64,000 bases of DNA. It comes from Streptomyces hoynatensis (GTDB lineage: Bacteria; Actinomycetota; Actinomycetes; Streptomycetales; Streptomycetaceae). Position 1 is the stretch's first letter. Each line of letters starts with the position of its first letter. Below are positions 40,001 through 49,379 of this stretch, piece after piece. The notes under the pieces are model-generated. The model did not search any database. It worked only from the letters and a program-made list of their open reading frames with translations, and was not told the DNA's origin. The position numbers were made by a program, and so were the translations under genes. The stretch spans positions 1-64,000 of the forward strand of contig NZ_RBAL01000024.1 in NCBI RefSeq assembly GCF_003626535.1, given 5' to 3'.

Positions 40001-41368
40001 ATGAGCGAGCGGCGCACGCAGATCTTCGAGGTCTCCACGCTGTACGGGGCGGCCACCCTCGCCGCCGCCGTGGACGCCGGGCAGTTCGGCCCGGCCGAGG
40101 AGGCCAGGCGGCTGCTCCTGGTGTGCAACAACGCCGGGATTCCGGAAACCTCCGCGCAGGTGGAGGAGATGGCCGGCTGGGACCGGGTGGCGGCCCGTTT
40201 CGACCGGGTGCTGAGCTGGAACGAGACCATCTCCCCGTACCACCCGAGCCAGTGGGCGCCCCAGGAGGGCGACGAGGTGCTGTGGCAGCGGCTGCTGCGC
40301 GAGGCGTGGGGGATCGGGGAGGGGCCCTTCGACCTGGTGGTGGAGTCGGCCCACGCCAAGCCCGCGGCGACGCTGGCCGCGATCTTCGCCGACGCCGACA
40401 TCCACGTCTACGCCGACGGCCTGATGGTCTACGGGCCCACCCGGGAGCGGCTGCCGTGGCCCACCGGCTGCCGGGTGCGGCGGCTGCTGCACCCGGACCT
40501 GGTGCCCGGGCTGCGCCCGCTGCTGCTGGCCGAGTACGACACGCCGGCCGAGGTGGTGCCGGCCGAGGCGTTCCGCGCCGTCCTGGACGAGATCACCGCG
40601 CAGTACGGCCGCGCCGAGGAGGACGCGCCGGTGGCGGGGGGCGAGGGCACGGCCGTGCTGCTCGGCCAGTACCTCGCGGCGCTGAACCTGATCAGCGCGC
40701 GCGAGGAGGAGGAGCTGCACGAGCGGATGCTGCGGGGGGCGGCGGCGGCCGGGTGCCGCACGATCGTCTTCAAGCCGCACCCCACCGCGCCCGCCCAGTA
40801 CTCGAAGGCGCTGGAGAAGGCGGCGGCGGACGAGGGGGTGAGCCTCACCGTCCTGGACTCGCCGATGCTCGCCGAGACGCTCTTCGCGCGGGTGGCGCCG
40901 CAGCTGGTGGTGGGCTGCTTCTCCACGGCGCTGCTGACGGCCTCCGCGCTCTACGGGCTGCCGATCGCGCGGGTGGGGACCGGCCTCCTGCTGGAGCGGA
41001 TCGTGCCCTACCAGAACAGCAACCGGGTGCCGCTGACCCTCGTCGACGCCCTGGTGCCCGATCTCCTGGAGCGGCGGGGCGGCGAGGTGGTCACGCGACG
41101 GCCGGAGGCGGCCGCGGAGCTGGCGCCGCTGCTGCGGGCCGTGGGCTACTGCATGCAGCCGAAGCTGCACCCGGGCCTGCGGCCGGAGGCCGAGTCCTGG
41201 CTGGGCGCGCACGGGCAGGCCGAGGCCGCCCGCTACTTCAAGCGGGGGCGGCTGACCGCGCTCGCGCTGCCCGGCGGGTTCGCGGCGAACCTCACCCGGC
41301 AACTGCCCGGCGGCCGGACGGCCCTGCGCATCGCCCGGAACGTCAAGCGCCGCGCCACCCGCAGGTAG
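40001..41368 (+). CDS. Polysialyltransferase-family (POLYST) glycosyltransferase
   Basis: 455 aa, 2 bp after the GT2 gene. It matches the actinomycete alpha-2,8-polysialyltransferase-like family: 'QIFEVSTLYGAATLAAAVDA', 'LLLVCNNAGIPETSAQVEEM', the HP motif 'TIVFKPHPTAPAQYSKALEK' and the S motif region 'LVVGCFSTALLTASALYGLP'. In known enzymes these bind the CMP-sugar donor. The true sugar in Streptomyces is not established. No cytidylyltransferase is seen next to it. Confidence 0.8.
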   Translation: MSERRTQIFEVSTLYGAATLAAAVDAGQFGPAEEARRLLLVCNNAGIPETSAQVEEMAGWDRVAARFDRVLSWNETISPYHPSQWAPQEGDEVLWQRLLREAWGIGEGPFDLVVESAHAKPAATLAAIFADADIHVYADGLMVYGPTRERLPWPTGCRVRRLLHPDLVPGLRPLLLAEYDTPAEVVPAEAFRAVLDEITAQYGRAEEDAPVAGGEGTAVLLGQYLAALNLISAREEEELHERMLRGAAAAGCRTIVFKPHPTAPAQYSKALEKAAADEGVSLTVLDSPMLAETLFARVAPQLVVGCFSTALLTASALYGLPIARVGTGLLLERIVPYQNSNRVPLTLVDALVPDLLERRGGEVVTRRPEAAAELAPLLRAVGYCMQPKLHPGLRPEAESWLGAHGQAEAARYFKRGRLTALALPGGFAANLTRQLPGGRTALRIARNVKRRATRR

Positions 41369-41610
41369 CCGCCGCCCCGGCGCCCGGCCAGGGCAGGCAC
41401 CCGGCCGCGCCTGCCCACGGACGGAAGCGGCCCCGGTCGGCTGCCGCGGTCGACGGCGGGCGGGCGCGGCCAGCGACGGGCGGGCGCGTGCGATCAACGG
41501 CAGGCGCGTGCGATCAACGACGGACTGCCGCGGTCAACGACGGGCGGGCGCAAGGCCGTTGCGGAGAAGGCGCGGAGAAGGCGCGGGGAGGGCGCGGGGG
41601 CGGCGCGGGT
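41369..41610. repeat. Repetitive spacer
   Basis: Contains repeated 'cgcgtgcgatcaacg' (two copies, about 41485-41519) and 'cgacgggcgggcgc' (two copies, about 41474 and 41538). No gene seen. Confidence 0.5.
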
Positions 41611-42693
41611 TCAGCCGAGGATGCGGCGCAGGCCCAGGCGGCCCCACAGGAGGCTGACGCCGTAGGACAGCACGACGGTGACCGCGAGCATCCCCACCAG
41701 CAGCGCCAGGCAGGCCGGGCCGCTCAGGTCGGCCGAGACCAGCGGGCGCACCAGTTCCTCGACGAAGAACACGTGCACCAGGTACGCGCCGAGCGCCGCG
41801 GACGCGACCCGCTGGACGGTGGGGCGCAGGCGCCGGGGCACCTCGATCCGCACCAGGGGCAGGGCCACGCACAGCGTCAGGGCGCCGACGAAGAGGTGGG
41901 CGTTGGGTATGACGTAGTGGATCTGCGTGTCGTACCAGAGGATTCCGGCCACGGCGAGCGGGGCGAGGGCGAGCAGCAGCCGGCGCCACCCGGGAGCGAG
42001 CCGCCCGGGCAGCGAGAGCAGCAGGGCGCCGCCGACGGCGTAGACGACGGCGTAGGTGGAGAAGCCCCAGCCCACGGCCGGCGTCCCGCGGTCGGTCAGC
42101 TCCCCGAGCGTGGTCAGGGCGGTGGGCAGCGCGGCCACCCCGAGCAGCAACAGGCCCATTCCCCAGGGCCGTTGCCCCTGCCTGATCAGCACGACGAAGC
42201 CGAGCAGGGCCACGATGACCAGGTACGGGTACATGAACCACAGGTGGTACGCGGGCTGGACGGTGCCGAAGCCGGCGTCCACCGCCAGGTCGGTCATCGG
42301 CTTCTCGTTCGTGCCGCGCAGCCAGGCCCAGGCGAGGTAGGCGGCGGTCCAGACGAAGAGCGGGACGAGATTGCGGGTCAGCCGCCGCCACAGCCGCGCG
42401 CCGTCGCGGGGCGGGGCCCCGACGAGGACGGCCCAGCCGGCGATGGCGAAGAAGACGGGGACGGCGAAGGAGCCCGCCGCGTCGCCCGCCATCCCGACCC
42501 AGTAGGCGCCGGCACCGTTGGCCTCGCGGGTGTCCACGGCGTGGATGAAGGTGGCCGAGACGTGGCTGAGGATCACCGAGCAGGAGGCGACCAGCCGCAA
42601 CAGGTCGACGTCGAACCTGTGCTCACGCCGCTGCGGCGCTCGGGGCGGCGAGGCGGGGGCGCCGGCGGGCGGGGCTTCCGTGGAAGTGGCCAT
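41611..42693 (-). CDS. Acyltransferase-3 family membrane protein
   Basis: 360 aa from ATG 42693. About ten membrane segments. The family signature appears near the start, 'DVDLLRLVASCSVILSHVSA', with the catalytic-type His, and 'VPVFFAIAGWAVLVG' follows. The Pro/Ala-rich N-terminus is cytosolic. Such enzymes O-acylate sugars or envelope polymers. Lying after the GT2/POLYST pair, it may decorate the same polymer (inference). Confidence 0.85.
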   Translation of the reverse strand: MATSTEAPPAGAPASPPRAPQRREHRFDVDLLRLVASCSVILSHVSATFIHAVDTREANGAGAYWVGMAGDAAGSFAVPVFFAIAGWAVLVGAPPRDGARLWRRLTRNLVPLFVWTAAYLAWAWLRGTNEKPMTDLAVDAGFGTVQPAYHLWFMYPYLVIVALLGFVVLIRQGQRPWGMGLLLLGVAALPTALTTLGELTDRGTPAVGWGFSTYAVVYAVGGALLLSLPGRLAPGWRRLLLALAPLAVAGILWYDTQIHYVIPNAHLFVGALTLCVALPLVRIEVPRRLRPTVQRVASAALGAYLVHVFFVEELVRPLVSADLSGPACLALLVGMLAVTVVLSYGVSLLWGRLGLRRILG

Positions 42694-42839
42694 GGTTCCG
42701 TTCGCGGTCCGGGGGGTGTCGTGCACTTGTAGCCCGGCACCCCCAACGCCATATCGCGAACAGACGTCCGAGGGGTGAACTCCACGCGTCCACCGCAGGT
42801 TTCCCGGCCGCGTGGACGCCGCACCGCGCCCGGCCCGCC

Positions 42840-43772
42840 TCACCCCGCCTCGTCCGCCCCCTCGGCGCCGCCGTCCAGGATCTCCCGCAGGCCGCTCTCC
42901 GGCGGCCCGTCGAACTGCGGTTCCGGCGTGAACGCCGCGTCCCAGGCCGCCGTGAAGGAGGCCGCCATCTCGCGCAGCCCGCTGTAGATCCACAGCGGGC
43001 TGCGCCACTCGTGGACGCCCACGCCCCACGCCTCGATGCCCGCGGCCTCGCACAGCGCGAGCGCCCGGCGCACGTGGAACTCCTGCGAGACCAGCAGCGC
43101 GCGGGTCACCCCGAAGACGTCGTGCGCGCGGGCGCAGGAGTTCCAGGTGTTGAAGCCGGCGTAGTCGGCGACCACGTGCGCGGCCGGGACGCCCCGCTCG
43201 GCCACCAGGTAACGGCGCATCGCCTCCGGCTCGTTGTAGCCCTCGCGGCTGTTGTCCCCGGTGACCAGGAGGGCGCGGACCCGGCCGTCGTGGTAGAGCT
43301 CGGCGGCGGCGTCCAGGCGGTGCGCCAGCCAGCCGCTCGGCTCGCCGTCCGCCCGCAGGCCCGCCCCGAAGACCACGGCCACCGGCGCGTGCGGCGCGTT
43401 CTCCACCGTCCGCACCCGGCCCTCCGTGCTCGTGTACACCCAGGCCGAGGGCAGGGTGGCCAGCACCGCGGCCGCCATGCACAGCTGCACGGCCAGCCGC
43501 CGGCCGCGCACCGTCCTCGGCAGCCGCGGCCGGGGCAGCCGCAGCCGGGACGGGCGCAGTCCCGGCAGCCGGGGCAGGCGCCGGCGCGGCGGGGGCGGGC
43601 CGGAGACGGCGGCGGTGGGCGCGGGGGCGGGGGCGGGGACACCGGAGCCGGGGGTACCCGAGCCGGAGCCGGGAGCACCCGCGCCGGAGCCGGGAGCACC
43701 CGCGCCGGAGGCCGGAGAGGCAGAGGCGGAGCCGGGGGCGGGATCGGAGCCGGGGGCCCGTTCGGTCGTCAC
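42840..43772 (-). CDS. SanA/YdcF-like DUF218 membrane protein
   Basis: 310 aa from GTG 43772. The first 100 residues are Ala/Pro/Gly/Ser low complexity with GAGAPGSG repeats. A membrane segment follows ('LAVQLCMAAAVLATLPSAWV'), then the DUF218 domain: 'VAVVFGAGLRADGEPSGWLA', 'RVRALLVTGDNSREGYNEPE', 'ALLVSQEFHVRRALALCEAA'. SanA of E. coli affects envelope permeability to vancomycin. The role here is likely envelope-related. Confidence 0.8.
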   Translation of the reverse strand: MTTERAPGSDPAPGSASASPASGAGAPGSGAGAPGSGSGTPGSGVPAPAPAPTAAVSGPPPPRRRLPRLPGLRPSRLRLPRPRLPRTVRGRRLAVQLCMAAAVLATLPSAWVYTSTEGRVRTVENAPHAPVAVVFGAGLRADGEPSGWLAHRLDAAAELYHDGRVRALLVTGDNSREGYNEPEAMRRYLVAERGVPAAHVVADYAGFNTWNSCARAHDVFGVTRALLVSQEFHVRRALALCEAAGIEAWGVGVHEWRSPLWIYSGLREMAASFTAAWDAAFTPEPQFDGPPESGLREILDGGAEGADEAG

Positions 43773-43924
43773 ATCCCTCTCACGGACGGCGACGGGCGCA
43801 GAGTTCCCCGCGGGCGCGCGGCGTTCCCCGCGGCCGGGCCGCCCGGCGCGAAACGCCAGGTCCCGCGCCCCGGATGAGAGATGCACCACGGCCGGTTTCG
43901 CCCGGGTGGCGTAATCTCGCACGG

Positions 43925-44659
43925 GTGATCGAGGGGCTGAGCGGCGCGGACTGGACAGTGCTCGCCCTCGGCGCACTCCTCGTCGGACTGGCCAAGACCT
44001 CCATCGGCGGGGTCGCCTCCATCAGCGTGGCCCTCTTCGCCGCCGTGCTGCCCGCCAGGGAGTCGAGCGGCGCCCTGCTGCCCCTGCTCATCACCGGCGA
44101 CCTGATGGCCGTCGGCGCCTACCGCAGGCACGTGGACTGGGCGGCGCTGCTGCGGCTCTTCCCCTCCGTGGCCGCCGGCGTGCTGATCGGCGTCGGCTTC
44201 GTCGCCTGGGTGGACGACACGGTGATGCGGCGCACCATCGGCGGGCTGCTGCTCGCGGTCGTCGCGGTGCACCTGTGGCAGCGGCGGCGCCCGGCCCGGG
44301 TGGGCTCGGGACGCACCCGCGCCCTGGTCTTCGGGCTGCTCGCGGGCTTCACCACCATGGTGGCCAACGCGGGGGGCGCCGTCATGTCGCTGTACCTGCT
44401 GGCCGCCGGGTACCCGAAGCTGCGCTTCCTGGGGACCACCGCCTGGTTCTTCTTCATCGTCAACCTCTTCAAGGTGCCCTTCAGCGCGAGCCTCGGCCTG
44501 ATCGACGGGGGCTCCCTTGGCCTCAACGCCGCGCTGATCCCCGCCGTGATCGTCGGCGGGCTGCTCGGCCGGATCGGCATCAGGCACGTCGACCAGGCCC
44601 GCTTCGAGCGCCTCGTGCTGCTGTTCACCGTCGTCTCCAGCCTCAACCTGCTGCGCTGA
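43925..44659 (+). CDS. TauE/SafE-type anion exporter
   Basis: 244 aa from GTG 43925, which lies 7 bp after TAATCT, suggesting a leaderless mRNA. Seven or eight membrane segments. Family features: 'ALLVGLAKTSIGGVASISVA' at the N-terminus and 'VFGLLAGFTTMVANAGGAVM' at the inverted repeat. It transports sulfite/sulfonate-like organic anions across the cytoplasmic membrane in characterised relatives. No sulfur genes are adjacent. Confidence 0.85.
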   Translation: MIEGLSGADWTVLALGALLVGLAKTSIGGVASISVALFAAVLPARESSGALLPLLITGDLMAVGAYRRHVDWAALLRLFPSVAAGVLIGVGFVAWVDDTVMRRTIGGLLLAVVAVHLWQRRRPARVGSGRTRALVFGLLAGFTTMVANAGGAVMSLYLLAAGYPKLRFLGTTAWFFFIVNLFKVPFSASLGLIDGGSLGLNAALIPAVIVGGLLGRIGIRHVDQARFERLVLLFTVVSSLNLLR

Positions 44660-44732
44660 ACGCCCGCCGCCCAGGCCGTGCCGGGCCGCCGGCCGGGGTG
44701 CCCCCGCGCGAGCGCGGGGCGACCATGGGGGC

Positions 44733-46250
44733 ATGCTGCTCGCCGACGTCGCGCTGACCTCGCGGGAGGTGGCGGCCACGGCCGCGCGGTCGGCCAAGGT
44801 GGCCGCGCTGGCCCGGCTGTTCGGGGCCACCGGGCCCGCCGAGGCGCCGGTCGTCATCACCTACCTGGCCGGCCGGCTGCCGCAGCGGCGGCTCGGGGTG
44901 GGCCCGCGCGCCCTGGCCGAGCGCCCGCCGCCGAGCCCCGCCGCGCGGCTGACCGTGCTGGGCACCGACCTGGCCCTGAGCCGGATCGCCGGGGTCTTCG
45001 GCCAGGGCGCGGGAGCGGAACGGCGGCGGCTGCTGCGCGCGTTGCTCGCCGAGGCCACCGCGGAGGAGCAGGACTTCCTGGTGCGGCTGATCGGCGGCGA
45101 GCTGCGGCAGGGCGCCCTGGACGCCTTCGCCGTGGAGGGCCTGGCCGCCGCCTCGGGGGCCGCGCCCGAGGAGGTGCGGCGCGCGGTGATGCTGGGCGGC
45201 TCGCTCGGCGCGGTGGCCCGCGCCCTGCTCGCGGACGGGCCCGCGGCGCTGGCGGAGTTCACGCTGACCGTGGGCAGGCCGGTGCTGCCGATGCTGGCGC
45301 AGAGCGCGAAGGACCTCGGCGAGGCGCTGGAGAGGGCGGGCCCCTGCGCCGTGGAGGAGAAGCTCGACGGCATCAGGGCGCAGGTGCACCGGGAGGGCGA
45401 CCGGGTGCGGATCTACACCAGGACCCTGGACGAGATCACCGAACGGCTGCCCGAGGTGCGGGCCGCGGCGCTGGAACTCGCGGCGGAACGGGCCGTGCTG
45501 GACGGGGAGCTGATCGCGCTGGACGAGGCGGGGCGGCCCCGGCCGTTCCAGGAGACCTCGGGCCGGGTCGGCTCGCTCCAGGGGACGCTGCCGCTCACCC
45601 CGGTCTTCTTCGACGCGCTGCTGATCGGCGACCGCGACCTGCTGGAGGCGCCCACCGCGGAGCGGCACGCCGCGCTGGCCGCGATCGCCCCGGGCCCGCG
45701 GCGGGTCAGGCGGGTGCTCGTCGAGGACCCGGCCGACGCGGCGGCCAGGCGGGCGGCCGAACGCTTCGCCGCGGAGGTGCTGGCCGCCGGGCACGAGGGC
45801 GTGCTGGTGAAGGCGCTGAACGCCCCCTACCGGGCGGGGCGGCGCGGCGCCTCCTGGCTGAAGGTGAAGCCGGTGCACACGCTCGACCTGGTGGTGCTGG
45901 CCGCCGAGTGGGGCCACGGGCGGCGCACCGGCAGGCTGTCGAACCTGCACCTGGGCGCCAGGCGGGCGGACGGCTCCTTCGCGATGCTCGGCAAGACCTT
46001 CAAGGGGCTCACGGACGCGCTGCTCGACTGGCAGACCGGCCGGCTGCGCGAGCTGGCCGTCGCGGACGACGGCCACGTGGTGCGGGTGCGTCCGGAACTG
46101 GTCGTGGAGATCGCCCTCGACGGCGTGCAGCGCTCGACCCGCTACCCCGCGGGCGTCACCCTCCGCTTCGCGCGGGTGCTGCGCTACCGCGAGGACAAGC
46201 CCGCCGGCGAGGCGGACACCGTGGAGACGGTCCTCGCGATGCTGCGGTGA
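44733..46250 (+). CDS. ATP-dependent DNA ligase (LigB type)
   Basis: 505 aa. The N-terminal helical DNA-binding domain (1-185) is followed by the adenylation domain with nucleophile Lys210 in 'AVEEKLDGIRAQVHREG', motif III 'VFFDALLIGD', motif IV 'HEGVLVKALNAPYRAG' and motif V 'SWLKVKPVHTLDLVVL'. A C-terminal OB fold is present. It seals DNA nicks using ATP, in addition to the essential NAD-dependent LigA. It is often linked to repair. No end-joining partner (Ku, LigD) lies nearby. Confidence 0.9.
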   Translation: MLLADVALTSREVAATAARSAKVAALARLFGATGPAEAPVVITYLAGRLPQRRLGVGPRALAERPPPSPAARLTVLGTDLALSRIAGVFGQGAGAERRRLLRALLAEATAEEQDFLVRLIGGELRQGALDAFAVEGLAAASGAAPEEVRRAVMLGGSLGAVARALLADGPAALAEFTLTVGRPVLPMLAQSAKDLGEALERAGPCAVEEKLDGIRAQVHREGDRVRIYTRTLDEITERLPEVRAAALELAAERAVLDGELIALDEAGRPRPFQETSGRVGSLQGTLPLTPVFFDALLIGDRDLLEAPTAERHAALAAIAPGPRRVRRVLVEDPADAAARRAAERFAAEVLAAGHEGVLVKALNAPYRAGRRGASWLKVKPVHTLDLVVLAAEWGHGRRTGRLSNLHLGARRADGSFAMLGKTFKGLTDALLDWQTGRLRELAVADDGHVVRVRPELVVEIALDGVQRSTRYPAGVTLRFARVLRYREDKPAGEADTVETVLAMLR

Positions 46251-46255
46251 GGCCC

Positions 46256-46320
46256 CGGGCCTCCAGCCCCCGGCCCCGGCTCCGGCCCCGGCTCCGGTCC
46301 CGGCCCCGGCCCCGGCGCGC
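46256..46320 (+). repeat. Low-complexity ggccccggctcc repeats
   Basis: Five to six degenerate copies of ggccccggctcc directly after the ligase stop. No gene is seen between 46251 and 46541. Confidence 0.6.
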
Positions 46321-46541
46321 AGGCGTACGGCCGGGGGCGGGACGGGCGCGCACGCCGGGGCGGGCGGGAGGGCGCGTACGCCGGGGCCGCGGGACGGGTG
46401 CGCCGGGGCCGGGCGCAGGGGGCGGGTGGGCACGGCCGGGGGAAGGGCCACGGACGGGAAGTGCACACACACGGAAAAGCGGGGCCCAGTCCGGCCGTAA
46501 ACATACAAAAGGCCAGGCGTGATGTGGGATGCTCCCCGGCT

Positions 46542-47012
46542 ATGAAGTCGCTGGGACTCTTACTCGCGGTCAGCCTCGTCGCACTCGCCGCCGTGATCGG
46601 CTATCGGTCGGGCCGGGAGGCCGAACGGAAGGCGGCCTGGGAGCCGATAGCCGACCGGATGGAGGACGCCGGCACCGCGCTCGCCGGGGAATTCCGGGCC
46701 CGCGCGGGAAGTTCGGCCGGGCGGGCGGCCCGCGGGGTGCAGTGGATATGCGTGTCGCTCGACCCGCAGGGCCTGCCCCTGGTCGTCGTGGTCACCGACG
46801 CCCGCCCCGAGGGCACCGAGGCGGATCAGCTCCTCGCCGACATACGGGACTTCCTCGCCCAGCGCCACGGCGCCGACTTCGCCCGCGGTCACTCGGACAT
46901 GCTGCTGACCAGCGAGGGAGAGGTGGTGCGCGACCTGCCGGCCGCCACCCTCGACCCGCATCCGAGGGCCGCCGCGGCGGACCCGCGGCGAATCGTGCCT
47001 TCATCGTTATGA
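46542..47012 (+). CDS. Hypothetical protein with N-terminal membrane anchor
   Basis: 156 aa from ATG 46542. 'MKSLGLLLAVSLVALAAVIG' is a signal anchor. The rest is hydrophilic with 'VQWICVSLDPQGLPLVVVVT' and 'DIRDFLAQRHGADFARGHSD'. I do not recognise a family. Codon use is normal for the chromosome. It may be an envelope-associated protein. Confidence 0.6.
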   Translation: MKSLGLLLAVSLVALAAVIGYRSGREAERKAAWEPIADRMEDAGTALAGEFRARAGSSAGRAARGVQWICVSLDPQGLPLVVVVTDARPEGTEADQLLADIRDFLAQRHGADFARGHSDMLLTSEGEVVRDLPAATLDPHPRAAAADPRRIVPSSL

Positions 47013-47102
47013 CCTGAAGCGCAACAAATTGGCGTCTCCGCACATGTTTATCAGTGGGGCCCAAAGGCCCCGAGAGGTCAGGTGAACCCCAGGGAGACCC
47101 CC

Positions 47103-48212
47103 ATGCGCTTGGTGCCTTTCCGCAGGACGGCCGCCCTCGCGGCCCCCGGCCCCGCACTGCTCACGACCCTGCTCGCGGCCCTGCTCGCGCTGCTGCTCAC
47201 CGGGTGCGTGGCACAGGCGGACGGCGCCGGCGGCCCGGCCACCTCCCCCGCCGCCGCGGACCGGAGCGCCGAGGCCGAGCGGGACGCGGGGACCGCCGAG
47301 GCCGGCGCCGCGGAGACGCCGGAGGCCGAGCGGGTGCTGCTCGACTACGGGGACGAGTCGGACCAGGTGCGCGAGCTCCAGGCGCGGCTGGCGCAGCTCG
47401 GCCACTTCGCCGCCAGGCCCACCGGCTACTACGGGGACGTGACGCTCGGCGCCGTCTCCGAGTACCAGCGGGCGGCGGGTCTCGACGTCTCGGGGAAGGT
47501 CGACGAGAGCACCTGGGCCGAGCTGACCGGGCAGACCGAGCAGCCGACCGAGGCCGAGCTCTTCCCGCCGCGGCAGGTGATGGGCTACGGGGACGAGTCG
47601 GAGCAGGTGCGCGAGCTCCAGGCGCGGCTGGCGCAGCTCGGGCACTTCACGCAGAACCCGACCGGCTACTACGGCGAGGTGACCTCGGCCTCGGTCGCCG
47701 CCTTCCAGGAGGCGGCGGGGCTTCAGGCCAGCGGCACCGTCTTCGAGGACACCTGGGAGGCCCTGACCGCGGGGACGGCCCAGCCCACGCACGAGGAGAT
47801 GTACCCGCCGCTCGACGTGCCCGACGCGGTCCCGGCGCAGGACCTGGACGACCGCTGTCTCACCGGGCGGGTGCTGTGCATCTCGAAGACCTCGCGGACC
47901 CTGTCCTGGGTGATCGACGGCGAGGTGCAGATGACCGTGGAGGTCCGCTTCGGCGCCGAGGAGACCCCGACCAGGGAGGGCGTCTTCGAGGTGTACTGGA
48001 AGTCCCGCCACCACCACTCCACGCTGTACGACTCGCCCATGCCGTACGCGATGTTCTTCGACGGCGGCCAGGCGGTGCACTACTCCGCCGACTTCGCGGC
48101 CAACGGCTACAACGGCGCCTCGCACGGCTGCGTCAACGTGCGCGACGAGGACGCCATCGCCCGGCTCTTCGACGAGGTGCACGAGGGGGACGAGGTCGTC
48201 GTGCACTGGTGA
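47103..48212 (+). CDS. L,D-transpeptidase lipoprotein with two peptidoglycan-binding repeats
   Basis: 369 aa; ATG 47103 is preceded by 'agggag' at good spacing; an in-frame GTG at 47082 is an alternative. Lipobox LLTGC (Cys35). Two PG_binding_1 repeats follow ('VRELQARLAQLGHF' in both), 80 residues apart. The C-terminal YkuD domain has 'SHGCVNVR' (Cys343). It forms 3-3 crosslinks in peptidoglycan or trims them at the outer face of the membrane. The two repeats are nearly identical in DNA as well. Confidence 0.9.
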   Translation: MRLVPFRRTAALAAPGPALLTTLLAALLALLLTGCVAQADGAGGPATSPAAADRSAEAERDAGTAEAGAAETPEAERVLLDYGDESDQVRELQARLAQLGHFAARPTGYYGDVTLGAVSEYQRAAGLDVSGKVDESTWAELTGQTEQPTEAELFPPRQVMGYGDESEQVRELQARLAQLGHFTQNPTGYYGEVTSASVAAFQEAAGLQASGTVFEDTWEALTAGTAQPTHEEMYPPLDVPDAVPAQDLDDRCLTGRVLCISKTSRTLSWVIDGEVQMTVEVRFGAEETPTREGVFEVYWKSRHHHSTLYDSPMPYAMFFDGGQAVHYSADFAANGYNGASHGCVNVRDEDAIARLFDEVHEGDEVVVHW

Positions 48213-48273
48213 TTTCCCTAGTGCGGAAACGGTGCCGATTGGCAAACCCAAAGGTAGGTAAAAGAATGCGGGG

Positions 48274-49257
48274 ATGAGGTACATCATCATCGGAGCGGGG
48301 GCCGTTGGCGGTGCCATCGGGGGACGCCTGGCGGAGGCCGGGCGCGAGGTGGTACTCGTCGCGCGGGGGGCGCACGCCGCCGCGTTGCGCGAGGGCGGGC
48401 TGCGGCTCATGTCGCCCGGCGGAGTGGCCAAGCCGACGGTTCCGGTGGCCGAGGGGCCCCAGGATCTCGAACTGCGACCCGACGACGTGCTGATCCTGGC
48501 GGTGAAGACCCAGGACACGGTTGCCGCGCTGGAGACGTGGGCGCCCTACGCCTCGCACCTGCCGCTGCTGTGCGCGCAGAACGGCGTGAAGAACGAGGAG
48601 CTGGCGCTGCGCCGCTTCGCCCGGGTGTACGGGGTCTGCGTGTGGCTGCCCGCGCAGCACCTGGAGCCGGGCCGGGTGACCACCTTCGCCGCGCCCCTGA
48701 CCGGCATGCTGCACCTGGGCACCTACCCGGAGGGCCCGCCGGACCGGACGATCCGCGAGATCGCCGCCGACCTGGAGGACTCGGGCTTCCTGGCGCCCGT
48801 GGTGCCCGACGTGCTGCGCTGGAAGTACGCGAAGCTGGTGACGAACCTGGCCAACGCCCTGGAGGCGGTCTGCGGGCAGGCCGGGCCGCACAACCCGCAG
48901 CTCGGCGAGCTCTACGGCCAGGTGTTCGCCGAGGGGGCCACGGTGCTCGGCGCCGCGGGCATCCCCTTCGCGAGCGAGGCCGAGCAGGCCGAACTGCGCG
49001 GGGACCGGCTGAAGTTGCGCCGGGTGCCGGGCGTCAGGCAGGTGGGCGGCTCCTCCTCGCAGAGCCTGCTGCGCGGCAAGGGCTCGATCGAGACCGACTA
49101 CCTGAACGGCGAGATCGTGCTGCTCGGCCGCCTGCACCGGGTGCCGACCCCGCTCAACGCGGCGCTCCAGCGGGCCGCCAACACCTTCGCCCGCGAGGGC
49201 CGCGAGCCGGGCACCATGTCCCCTGCCGAGCTGAAGGACCTGGCCGCCTCCCTCTGA
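48274..49257 (+). CDS. 2-dehydropantoate 2-reductase-like protein
   Basis: 327 aa from ATG 48274, with no ribosome site upstream. N-terminal NADP motif 'YIIIGAGAVGGAIGGRLAEA', then 'DVLILAVKTQDTVAALETW', 'QNGVKNEELALRRF', catalytic Lys in 'WKYAKLVTNLANALEAV', and the C-terminal 'IETDYLNGEIVLLGRLHRVP'. PanE reduces ketopantoate for coenzyme A synthesis. Several paralogues with other 2-keto acids exist, so the substrate is not fixed. Confidence 0.85.
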   Translation: MRYIIIGAGAVGGAIGGRLAEAGREVVLVARGAHAAALREGGLRLMSPGGVAKPTVPVAEGPQDLELRPDDVLILAVKTQDTVAALETWAPYASHLPLLCAQNGVKNEELALRRFARVYGVCVWLPAQHLEPGRVTTFAAPLTGMLHLGTYPEGPPDRTIREIAADLEDSGFLAPVVPDVLRWKYAKLVTNLANALEAVCGQAGPHNPQLGELYGQVFAEGATVLGAAGIPFASEAEQAELRGDRLKLRRVPGVRQVGGSSSQSLLRGKGSIETDYLNGEIVLLGRLHRVPTPLNAALQRAANTFAREGREPGTMSPAELKDLAASL

Positions 49258-49273
49258 GCCTCCCCGCCTCCAT

Positions 49274-49302
49274 GGGGTCCCGGCCGTCCCGGCCGGGACC
49301 CC
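49274..49302 (+). terminator. Terminator after the PanE-like gene
   Basis: Perfect 12-bp stem ggggtcccggcc (49274-49285), loop gtccc, ggccgggacccc (49291-49302), followed by cttg. Confidence 0.75.
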
Positions 49303-49379
49303 CTTGCTCGCCCTCGCTCCCCCGGCACCGGGGAAAGACGGGGTGCTTCCCCGTCCCGCCGCGTTCTACGGTGCCCGGC

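Noticed and set aside
39839..41497. Minus-strand ORF antisense to the polysialyltransferase gene
   Set aside because: Shadow frame with no motif; the plus-strand protein has family motifs throughout.
44702..44719. ccccgcgc-ga-gcgcgggg palindrome as terminator after the TauE gene
   Set aside because: The loop is only 2 bases, so the hairpin would have to open several pairs; too weak to list.
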